Shown here: positions 1 to 5,254 of the stretch, piece by piece
Numbering within the stretch: position 1 is the first letter of the stretch
Layout of the letters: each line of letters starts with the position of its first letter
Origin: CAIQPO01 sp964648275
GTDB taxonomy: Bacteria > Patescibacteriota > Microgenomatia > UBA1400 > MFAQ01
Assembly (NCBI GenBank): GCA_964648275.1
Contig: CAZYOB010000031.1
Coordinates: 1 to 5,254 of the forward strand
Reading direction: 5' to 3'
Length of the DNA stretch: 5,254 nt
Program-made: the position numbers and the translations under genes
The notes under the pieces: generated by a model
The model's database searches: none
The model's input: only the letters and a program-made list of their open reading frames with translations
Told to the model about the DNA's origin: nothing

Positions 1-413
1 TAGCCGATGAGTAAGTAATTTACCGTGATGACTCCTGCGAGAAGTAAGTGTCCCGGCAGAGATCCTGGAATAATGGACTGGTGGAAAATGGAGAAGACAA
101 TAAATAAGATTGCGGCGAGGGTACAGATAATGATCTGGGAGATGAATGAAGTGTTGATAATGATCTGATATTTTTCGGGAAGTTTGGGGAGGAAATTAAT
201 CAGACTGGAGGAGATACCAAGATCTCCAAGACTGTACACGATGGCCGAAAGGGCGGTAATGGCAGAGTAGACACCGTAGGTGGAGGGTCCGAGGTGGCGG
301 GCAAGAATGACTGTATAGATAAAACCTATGAGAGCGGTCACCCCCAGGCCGGTAAAACTAATAAGGGTATCCCTTAATGTGCGGGTCTTTAATAGGGCAA
401 GAATAAATTGCAT
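1..413 (-). CDS. wzx: Wzx/RfbX-type polysaccharide flippase, N-terminal part (runs off the window)
   Basis: This gene is cut by the window edge: 137 codons are visible, starting at the ATG at 413-411, and the frame is still open at position 1. The protein begins MQFILALLKTRTLRDTL, then enters a hydrophobic segment at about residues 16-38 that runs into A-R-H-L-G-P-S-T-Y-G-V-Y-S (38-50). This arginine/LGP/YG signature after the first membrane helix is typical of polysaccharide-biosynthesis flippases of the MOP superfamily. Further hydrophobic segments lie at about 44-62, 84-110 and 118-137. Family members carry lipid-linked glycan units from the inner to the outer face of the cytoplasmic membrane and usually have 12-14 helices, so most of the protein is missing. 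The start is firm: the rmd stop TAG lies in the same frame two codons upstream, so no earlier start exists. No Shine-Dalgarno is visible, so translation probably depends on coupling to rmd, 6 bases away. The substrate cannot be read from this fragment; a D-rhamnose-containing glycan is inferred from context. Confidence 0.88.
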   Translation of the reverse strand, partial: MQFILALLKTRTLRDTLISFTGLGVTALIGFIYTVILARHLGPSTYGVYSAITALSAIVYSLGDLGISSSLINFLPKLPEKYQIIINTSFISQIIICTLAAILFIVFSIFHQSIIPGSLPGHLLLAGVITVNYLLIG

Positions 414-419
414 GAGCGT

Positions 420-1358
420 CTATGCTTGTGTCCGATACCAATCCAGCAGATCGGAGAGTGTTTTTTCTAAAGGAATTTCCGGTTCCCAGCCGGTTATTCT
501 AGAGAGTTTTGCATGAGAACCGTAAAGGTCAGGAATGTCCGATGGTCGATTTCTCTTCGGATCAATCCTGTGTTCAATTTTGATCCTAGCAAGACCAATG
601 AGTGTATCGACTATCTGTTTAACGGGAACGCTTTCCCCACTCGAAACAATATATCTTTCTCCCGAACTGCCCTTTTCCATGAGAAGACGATATGCCCTGG
701 CTACGTCGCGGACATCTACCATATCTCTTTTTGCAGAAAGGTCTCCTGTTATAACAACTGGTTCCTGATTGTATTTTTCGATTTCAACAATTTGTGATGC
801 AACGTCAGGAGCTAAAAATCCAGTTAGTTGTCCGGGGCCGGTGTGGGTAAAAGGGGTGATATAGACCAGATCAAATCCGAAGGAGTTAACGTATTCTTTA
901 GCCAAATACCAATTGGCTACTTTACTAATGGCGTAGGGATTGATGGGATTAAGTGGTGTCTCCTCGGTGATTGGAAGTTTTTCCTGATCAACAACACCGT
1001 GCTCTTCAGATGTACCAACAAATATAACTCTGGGTATGTATTCATTTGTGGACCTTACCGACTCAAGGAGATTGATTGTACCTATTGTGTTGATCTCGAA
1101 GGTCAACTGAGGTTTTTCAAAAGATAAACCCGGTTTCGGTTGAGCAGCGAGGTGGAATATGCAATCTGGTTTAAGTTTTACGATCAGATCGTTGAGAGCA
1201 ACCTTGTCCAAGATATCACACTGGTAGACATTTTCAGACAGACCTTTCTCGGGAATATTAAGAGTGGTCCCCGAAACGATATAACCGGTGCACTCCAGTT
1301 CACGCCAAAGATGTTGACCGACGAAACCTTCCGAACCGGTAATGAGTACAGTCTTCAT
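420..1358 (-). CDS. rmd: GDP-4-keto-6-deoxy-D-mannose reductase (GDP-D-rhamnose forming), extended SDR family
   Basis: The 312-residue protein is an NAD(P)-dependent extended short-chain dehydrogenase. It has the nucleotide-binding G-S-E-G-F-V-G motif at residues 8-14, D-I-L-D at 48-51, H-L-A-A-Q at 69-73, the active-site T-S-E-E region at 116-119 and the catalytic Y-A-I-S-K at 142-146. Features pointing to Rmd rather than a generic epimerase are P-F-T-H-T-G-P-G-Q (169-177), R-D-M-V-D-V-R-D (211-218), and R-P-S-D-I-P-D-L-Y-G-S-H-A-K-L (271-285) followed by T-G-W-E-P-E-I-P-L (289-297). Pseudomonas Rmd has closely similar blocks. Known Rmd enzymes reduce the 4-keto group of GDP-4-keto-6-deoxy-D-mannose to give GDP-D-rhamnose in the cytoplasm, and the substrate-making gmd lies directly upstream, 5 bases away. 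The alternatives are a GDP-6-deoxy-D-talose synthase or a GDP-L-fucose synthase; the latter is less likely because the conserved blocks are Rmd-like. No Shine-Dalgarno precedes the ATG (upstream bases are CAATTAAATTAA). Length is normal for the family. Confidence 0.9.
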   Translation of the reverse strand: MKTVLITGSEGFVGQHLWRELECTGYIVSGTTLNIPEKGLSENVYQCDILDKVALNDLIVKLKPDCIFHLAAQPKPGLSFEKPQLTFEINTIGTINLLESVRSTNEYIPRVIFVGTSEEHGVVDQEKLPITEETPLNPINPYAISKVANWYLAKEYVNSFGFDLVYITPFTHTGPGQLTGFLAPDVASQIVEIEKYNQEPVVITGDLSAKRDMVDVRDVARAYRLLMEKGSSGERYIVSSGESVPVKQIVDTLIGLARIKIEHRIDPKRNRPSDIPDLYGSHAKLSRITGWEPEIPLEKTLSDLLDWYRTQA

Positions 1359-1363
1359 TTAAT

Positions 1364-2392
1364 TTAATTGTAGCCGTGTTTTCTAAGCCAAACCATGTCA
1401 GCGTCAACCATAAGCTCCATAAGTTCTTTTGTTGAGGTCCTTGGCTTCCAGCCAAGTTCTCTTTCCGCCAGAGAATAATCCCCTTTCATGGCGGTAATTT
1501 CCGTAGGCCTTTTTAGTGCTTGGTTGGAAATAACGTGATCTTCCCAGCTCAACCCTACCCTATCGAAGGCAAATTTGCATGAATCTTTAATTGAGAAGCT
1601 TGTATTTGTTCCAATGACATAGTCCTTGGGATTCTCCTGTTGAGTCATCAGCCACATAGCTTCAACATATTCTTTGGCATAACCCCAGTCTCTCTGAGCA
1701 TCCAAATCACCAAGGTGAAGTTTACCGTCTTTGTCAACAAGTGGCTGACCGAGCTCGTTCACAGGAGGAGTCTTTATCCCTAGTTTTATGCAGGCGACAC
1801 CCATGGAAATTTTGCGAGTGACAAAGTGGAGTGATCTTCTGGGAGACTCGTGGTTGAAGAGGATACCTCCACAAATGAACATGTTGTATGACTTTCTATA
1901 GCAGTCGACCATCATGTGGGCATAGGCTTTAGCGATGCCGTATGGATTGTTGGCAAAAATGGGGGTTTGTTCATTGGCGTTTTCTACCCCGCTAACTCCT
2001 CCGAGAATTTCTCTGGAAGTGGCTTGATAGACACGAGCTTTGGGGCAGAAATGACGGACTGCTTCAAAAACACGCACAGGTCCAAGAGCTGTTACTTCTC
2101 CTGTGTAAAAAGGATGACTCCAAGAGTCTGCGGGAACAGATTGGGCAGCGATGTTATATACCTCATCAGGCTGATAGTTAATCATCACTCGATTAATTGA
2201 TTCCTGATCAGTGAGATCGGCCGGTTCAAGGATTATTTTTCCTTTTAGATGCTCAATGTTTTCATGATGCATGGTGGTGGAGCGGCGAATTGTGCCGACT
2301 ACCTTATATCCTTTTTCCAAGAGGAAGTCTGCCAGATACGATCCATCTTGAGAGGTAACTCCAATAATTACAGCCGTTTTGAGTTGAGTCAT
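1364..2392 (-). CDS. gmd: GDP-mannose 4,6-dehydratase
   Basis: This 342-residue enzyme (counted from the ATG at 2392) would convert GDP-D-mannose to GDP-4-keto-6-deoxy-D-mannose, the precursor for the rmd product encoded downstream. Visible motifs are the cofactor loop G-V-T-S-Q-D-G-S-Y-L-A (11-21), Q-P-D-E-V-Y-N (74-80), Y-Q-A-T-S-R-E (122-128), the catalytic Y-G-I-A-K (151-155), the Gmd signature L-F-N-H-E-S-P-R-R (178-186), F-V-T-R-K-I (190-195), L-G-D-L-D-A-Q-R-D-W-G (227-237), R-P-T-E-I (295-299) and G-D-Y-S-L-A-E with L-G-W-K-P near the end. Compared with E. coli Gmd it carries about 17 extra residues before the L-G-D-L-D block, a Ser in place of the middle Gly of the cofactor loop, and T-S-R-E where E. 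coli has S-T-S-E. An in-frame TTG at 2401 would add three residues (345 in all). The ATG is preferred because the Rossmann motif then starts at residue 11; no Shine-Dalgarno supports either choice. The upstream glycosyltransferase stop is 20 bases away. Confidence 0.95.
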   Translation of the reverse strand: MTQLKTAVIIGVTSQDGSYLADFLLEKGYKVVGTIRRSTTMHHENIEHLKGKIILEPADLTDQESINRVMINYQPDEVYNIAAQSVPADSWSHPFYTGEVTALGPVRVFEAVRHFCPKARVYQATSREILGGVSGVENANEQTPIFANNPYGIAKAYAHMMVDCYRKSYNMFICGGILFNHESPRRSLHFVTRKISMGVACIKLGIKTPPVNELGQPLVDKDGKLHLGDLDAQRDWGYAKEYVEAMWLMTQQENPKDYVIGTNTSFSIKDSCKFAFDRVGLSWEDHVISNQALKRPTEITAMKGDYSLAERELGWKPRTSTKELMELMVDADMVWLRKHGYN

Positions 2393-2412
2393 AGATTTCA
2401 ATTTTACATTAG

Positions 2413-3909
2413 CTAATACTTTATTAGCTCATAATTGTTATATGTCCGCTTATACAATATCTCGGGATCGATTTGAGTGGCAGGATAAACGGTGCGGTCC
2501 GTTTTATTGAATGCGGAGTAGTTATAGAGAATGAATCGGCCTGATTTAAATAAGCGGTGCTGTTGGGGACAGAACTCCCTATCCTTTTCTACAGAATCAT
2601 GATTGTCACAGATGGCCAGGGGGACACCGTCTAGTGAGGCAAGACTGGTTTTGAGGAGGAAGTAATACAGCGTATAAGCATTCTCATGAGAGCTTGGGAG
2701 TGCATAGAGGCTGACTGGTTCAGTCTGGTTCAATTCAATATTCCTAAAAATCTCCAGGGTAGCGGACGAATGTGAGGGTCGACTTAGGAGACTGACCGAC
2801 TGCAATATCATGAAGGATATCAACACCACAGATACCGATAACCCTACAACCTTGTTTAGTTTGATGAGAGTAGAAAGTGCCCAGGCAAAGAAGAAAATTA
2901 TGAAAAAGTGGAGAAAGACAAAGTATTCCGGTGACCTTGGGCCTTTGTAGTAGCGAACAGACAGCACCTCCAAGACAAGTACTATCCCAGTCGCGGTTAC
3001 CAACCTGGGTATCTTTATTCTTTTAATCAGTACAAGCAAGCCTGCAATAACCGTTATTGTGAGAGGTAATATTCCCAGCTCCGCTTTTCCAAAGAGAACC
3101 CTGCCAAACTGACCCGGCCAAAATTGGGTGACCTCAGTTAGCCATCTGACCGGGGTGTAAAATTTTTGCTGGCCATGAAGAGTGTAGTCGATGAGGCTTT
3201 TTATCCAAGCAAAGTAGTGCTGAGATTCGAAAATGAGAATTGGTATAAAGGAAATCAGAAATCCGAGTGATGCAAAAATGAACACTTTAAGTTTTTCCAT
3301 CGGTTTACCGGGGAATAGAATGGGGGTGATCAACACGAGGGATGCAATGGGAAGAGACTGGAGATGAGAATTTATGGCTAACCCGGAGCCGAACCCGACC
3401 AATAGCGACAATATCATGTTTTTCTTGTTTAAAACTTGAGAAAGGCTAAAGAAACTAAGGAACACAGCAAAAGATACTAAGGCCGTGTTCAAGAGATTGG
3501 CTGAATTTTCTATCTCAGCGAATGAGACTGCGGTAAGAAGCGCGGCCACAATGCCAAATGCTTTGTCGTCGGTGTGTTCACCAATTTTATAAACTAGAAA
3601 AACAGAGACGATCGATAAAAGAGTGAAGCCTATCCAGGGAGCAAGAAGGTGAGGAATAAAGAGCTCAAAAATAACAATGAAATAGTAGTAGAGCGGACCG
3701 AAGTTAAAACCCCAGCTTGATGATGGAGGCCCAATCAGTGGCGCCTTGCCATTTTCCACCGAATATATACCTATGAGAGCATCCCTACCCTGATCAAGAC
3801 TAACTATTATCCGATCGGAATAGTTGAAGAATCTTAGAAATACTGCCAAAAGAAGAATAAGAATGAGGGGTAAGTGTTTCTTGAAATTATATTTTCTGGC
3901 CACACTCAT
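2413..3909 (-). CDS. GT39/PMT-like (GT-C fold) membrane glycosyltransferase
   Basis: The 498-residue protein is strongly hydrophobic, with about 11-12 predicted membrane helices by eye (near 13-30, 72-87, 90-108, 117-130, 138-157, 164-179, 184-200, 208-228, 278-296, 302-318, 328-349 and 354-375), then a roughly 120-residue polar tail (376-498) that probably faces outside. After the first helix comes S-L-D-Q-G-R-D (37-43), with an acidic residue where GT-C enzymes of the ArnT/PMT type keep their catalytic aspartate (D39, possibly D43). L-I-G-P-P-S-S-S-W-G and F-G-P-L-Y-Y-Y follow (58-76), a pattern common in family-39-like proteins of Candidate Phyla Radiation genomes. Such enzymes usually move a sugar from a polyprenyl-phosphate donor to a lipid, glycan or protein on the outer face of the membrane. 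Donor and acceptor cannot be read here; the gmd-rmd-wzx neighbours suggest a surface glycan. The gene starts 12 bases after a terminator T-run and has no Shine-Dalgarno. Family is fairly sure; exact activity is unknown. Confidence 0.85.
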   Translation of the reverse strand: MSVARKYNFKKHLPLILILLLAVFLRFFNYSDRIIVSLDQGRDALIGIYSVENGKAPLIGPPSSSWGFNFGPLYYYFIVIFELFIPHLLAPWIGFTLLSIVSVFLVYKIGEHTDDKAFGIVAALLTAVSFAEIENSANLLNTALVSFAVFLSFFSLSQVLNKKNMILSLLVGFGSGLAINSHLQSLPIASLVLITPILFPGKPMEKLKVFIFASLGFLISFIPILIFESQHYFAWIKSLIDYTLHGQQKFYTPVRWLTEVTQFWPGQFGRVLFGKAELGILPLTITVIAGLLVLIKRIKIPRLVTATGIVLVLEVLSVRYYKGPRSPEYFVFLHFFIIFFFAWALSTLIKLNKVVGLSVSVVLISFMILQSVSLLSRPSHSSATLEIFRNIELNQTEPVSLYALPSSHENAYTLYYFLLKTSLASLDGVPLAICDNHDSVEKDREFCPQQHRLFKSGRFILYNYSAFNKTDRTVYPATQIDPEILYKRTYNNYELIKY

Positions 3910-3921
3910 AGTTTAGCGCAT

Positions 3922-3953
3922 AAAAAAACCGCCCCGGAATAAACCGGAGCGGT
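3922..3953 (-). terminator. Intrinsic (Rho-independent) terminator after the zinc-finger membrane protein gene
   Basis: Read on the minus strand, ACCGCTCCGG (3953-3944) pairs with CCGGGGCGGT (3937-3928) as a 10-bp stem with one U-G wobble, closing a 6-base loop (TTTATT). An unbroken run of seven T (3928-3922, sharing one base with the stem) follows. The plus strand has no T-run beyond the hairpin, so it acts in one direction. It begins 6 bases after the TAG at 3962-3960, the expected place for ending that transcript. Its T-run ends only 12 bases before the ATG of the glycosyltransferase gene, so it separates the two transcription units or lets a fraction of transcripts through. Confidence 0.93.
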
Positions 3954-3959
3954 AACTTA

Positions 3960-5216
3960 CTATCTAACTTCCAAAATGACACCGAAGGCGCTTACCAACA
4001 CTTCGTGTACTTGCCCGTACTCGAAGGTTTGATATTCTGCCAGGGTGTAATTACGGCTGAAGGGTTCGATGTCTTCGGAGACAAACGTAATGGTGTATGT
4101 TCCACCATCCTCTATGCGCCGCTGTTTTTCTCCCTGAGGCTGCACAGAGTCGTAAAAGATATTTTTACCCTCTCCCGATGTGGGATAGACTCCAATATTC
4201 GTCCATCGGTCGATATCGTACTCATACCAAGTCGAGAAAACATCCTCATAGTGGTAGAGTTCGACCTCTACCACCTTTGTGCAAGGGCGCGGAACGTTCT
4301 TTGTAGTAGTACAAGCGTAAGTGTAAGGTTCCGACTTGGGACAGGAATAAGAAGTGGATGAGCCATCACCGTTATCGGTATAGCATATATCAGGAACATT
4401 GTGGCTTCCGGTACAGATGTCAGGGACTTGTTCCAGACTGTAGCATGTATCTGGAACCGTATCCGTTCTCCAGCCATCGTGAACTTTTTCAACGCCACTC
4501 TTCTTCTGGTAGTAATCCGTCTCACGACCATCGAAAGGAACCGACCACCCACCTTCATGGAAAGTCTGGAATTCTTCGATGTGGACCGACTGGGTCCAAT
4601 TCATCTCGGAAACCCGAACATTCTCGGTGTGAGTATTGAAGAAGATGTTATATACCAAGAAAATGATCAGGATCGCACCTAGAACAGCTCCCCCTCTAAC
4701 CAATAATGATTTTGGATCAAGAGGCAGCTTGGTGGAGAAGTGGTCGAGCGACGAGTAATCACGCGGCTCTGGAGTATAAGAGATGGGTATTTCCGGCTCA
4801 GGCTGTGGGTTATATGGATCTTCACCGTCGGCCGGGTGCCATTCTTTCTGAGACTCAGCAGGAATCAGTACTGCCATGACTTCGGCCTCTTCGGCTGAGT
4901 GGGGTAAACCTTCGCTTTCACGGTAAGTGCGCACTTCATGCACTTCTGACTTTACCGTGCGTGGTGCACCGCATTTCCAGCAGCGCTCATCTTCGTCGCG
5001 GTTTCCCGACTCACAACTCTGACAGTACCAGTTCGGGTCAGGCCGACCGAAAAGCGCGGCTTGCTCTGGAGTGGCTTCTGTAGGTGGATCGGAGTGATAG
5101 AAGTGCACTTTACGTGGTCGTGGATGGCCACAACCATCTTCACACTCACGAGTGTAACCAGGAATTTTTTTTGCCCCGCAGTAGGAGCAATCCCAAAACA
5201 TTACGATTTTTGCCAT
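3960..5216 (-). CDS. Zinc-finger membrane protein: two N-terminal zinc fingers, one transmembrane helix, Cys-repeat outer domain
   Basis: The function of this 418-residue protein is unknown. Residues 8-33 form a zinc finger with W8 and C10-x2-C13-x11-C25-x3-C29. Residues 63-85 match the RanBP2 type exactly (W63, C65-x2-C68-x3-N72-x6-C79-x2-C82). An acidic, proline-rich linker (about 87-168) leads to one membrane helix (about 172-193). Positive residues K163, K169 and R174 before the helix suggest zinc fingers inside and C-terminus outside. The outer part has six cysteines (258, 268, 278, 292, 302, 312) on ten-residue units, three of them V-P-D-T/I-C, then W-Y-E-Y-D-I-D-R-W (330-338). From memory, the layout and the GGWSVP and EYDIDRW blocks recall zinc-ribbon membrane proteins of Firmicutes and Chloroflexi that carry tyrosine-rich repeats here; this was not checked. 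RanBP2 fingers bind single-stranded RNA or proteins in eukaryotes, so partner binding is plausible but inferred. A strong ribosome binding site fixes the start, and a terminator follows. Confidence 0.85.
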   Translation of the reverse strand: MAKIVMFWDCSYCGAKKIPGYTRECEDGCGHPRPRKVHFYHSDPPTEATPEQAALFGRPDPNWYCQSCESGNRDEDERCWKCGAPRTVKSEVHEVRTYRESEGLPHSAEEAEVMAVLIPAESQKEWHPADGEDPYNPQPEPEIPISYTPEPRDYSSLDHFSTKLPLDPKSLLVRGGAVLGAILIIFLVYNIFFNTHTENVRVSEMNWTQSVHIEEFQTFHEGGWSVPFDGRETDYYQKKSGVEKVHDGWRTDTVPDTCYSLEQVPDICTGSHNVPDICYTDNGDGSSTSYSCPKSEPYTYACTTTKNVPRPCTKVVEVELYHYEDVFSTWYEYDIDRWTNIGVYPTSGEGKNIFYDSVQPQGEKQRRIEDGGTYTITFVSEDIEPFSRNYTLAEYQTFEYGQVHEVLVSAFGVILEVR

Positions 5217-5221
5217 TCATG

Positions 5222-5226
5222 CCTCC
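5222..5226 (-). promoter_or_regulatory. Shine-Dalgarno GGAGG for the zinc-finger membrane protein gene
   Basis: On the minus strand, ATTGGAGGCATGAATGGC places GGAGG 5 bases before the ATG at 5216-5214. A second ATG at 5220-5218 is out of frame and only 1 base from the motif, so the ATG at 5216 is the better start. This is the only good Shine-Dalgarno seen in the window. The remaining 28 bases to the window edge hold no promoter I can call. Confidence 0.85.
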
Positions 5227-5254
5227 AATGTAAAGGTTCCAAAGTTTAGATGAT

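Noticed and set aside
126..167. A 12-base direct repeat (GATAATGATCTG) at 126-137 and 156-167
   Set aside because: It lies inside the flippase frame and encodes similar hydrophobic stretches (QIII); this is expected in a membrane helix and does not suggest a mobile or regulatory element.
420..1358. GDP-L-fucose synthase or UDP-glucose 4-epimerase for the reductase gene
   Set aside because: The P-F-T-H-T-G-P-G-Q, R-P-S-D-I-P-D-L-Y-G-S and T-G-W-E-P-E-I blocks fit Rmd better.
328..1367. Plus-strand open frames opposite rmd and wzx
   Set aside because: All lie antisense to genes with clear family motifs and read as low-complexity shadow translations.
2390..2401. TTG at 2401 as the gmd start
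   Set aside because: It adds only three residues, has no Shine-Dalgarno, and the ATG at 2392 already gives a normal-length N-terminus before the Rossmann motif. It cannot be fully excluded.
3955..4100. A promoter for the glycosyltransferase operon within the 3' end of the zinc-finger gene
   Set aside because: Only weak -10-like strings (such as TAGATA near the stop codon) were found, without a -35 partner at proper spacing.
4005..4682. Several plus-strand open frames and one minus-strand frame (4268-4558) inside the zinc-finger gene
   Set aside because: They overlap a long, well-supported gene, lack ribosome binding sites and show no recognisable protein features; they are shadows of the coding frame.
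1..5254. Alternative genetic code (TGA read as Gly or Trp), as in some Candidate Phyla Radiation groups
   Set aside because: No complete gene contains an in-frame TGA and all close with TAG or TAA, so the standard code explains everything.

Overview
The window reads as a bacterial chromosome fragment with every supported gene on the minus strand. Small intergenic gaps, a GT-C glycosyltransferase opening with an S-L-D-Q-G-R-D motif, and a Gmd of the 'QSVPADSW / ATSRE' type together suggest a Candidate Phyla Radiation (Patescibacteria) genome, perhaps Microgenomates-like. This is an inference from recalled protein style; no ribosomal or other marker gene is present. The standard bacterial code fits: the four complete genes end in TAG, TAA, TAG and TAG, with no in-frame TGA.

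In transcription order (right to left), the window opens with a 418-residue protein (5216-3960). It has two N-terminal zinc fingers (the second a textbook RanBP2 type), one membrane segment, and an outer domain with six cysteines on a ten-residue repeat. It has a strong ribosome binding site and is followed by a clear intrinsic terminator (3953-3922).

Just 12 bases after the terminator T-run begins a compact four-gene run: a GT39/PMT-like membrane glycosyltransferase (3909-2413), GDP-mannose 4,6-dehydratase gmd (2392-1364), a GDP-4-keto-6-deoxy-D-mannose reductase rmd (1358-420), and the N-terminal 137 codons of a Wzx/RfbX-type polysaccharide flippase that leaves the window at position 1 (413-1). 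Gaps are 20, 5 and 6 bases, so this looks like one operon.

The run makes sense as a cell-surface glycan module. Gmd and Rmd would convert GDP-mannose to GDP-D-rhamnose, Wzx would flip a lipid-linked glycan across the membrane, and the GT-C enzyme would transfer a lipid-linked sugar on the outer face. The upstream zinc-finger membrane protein is separated from this run by the terminator and need not be part of the pathway.

No RNA genes, insertion sequences, CRISPR arrays or phage genes were seen, and no gene-free stretch exceeds 50 bases. The items most worth a second look are the zinc-finger/membrane/Cys-decapeptide architecture, the altered Gmd active-site motifs, and a terminator pressed against the next start codon with no Shine-Dalgarno sequences in the run that follows.
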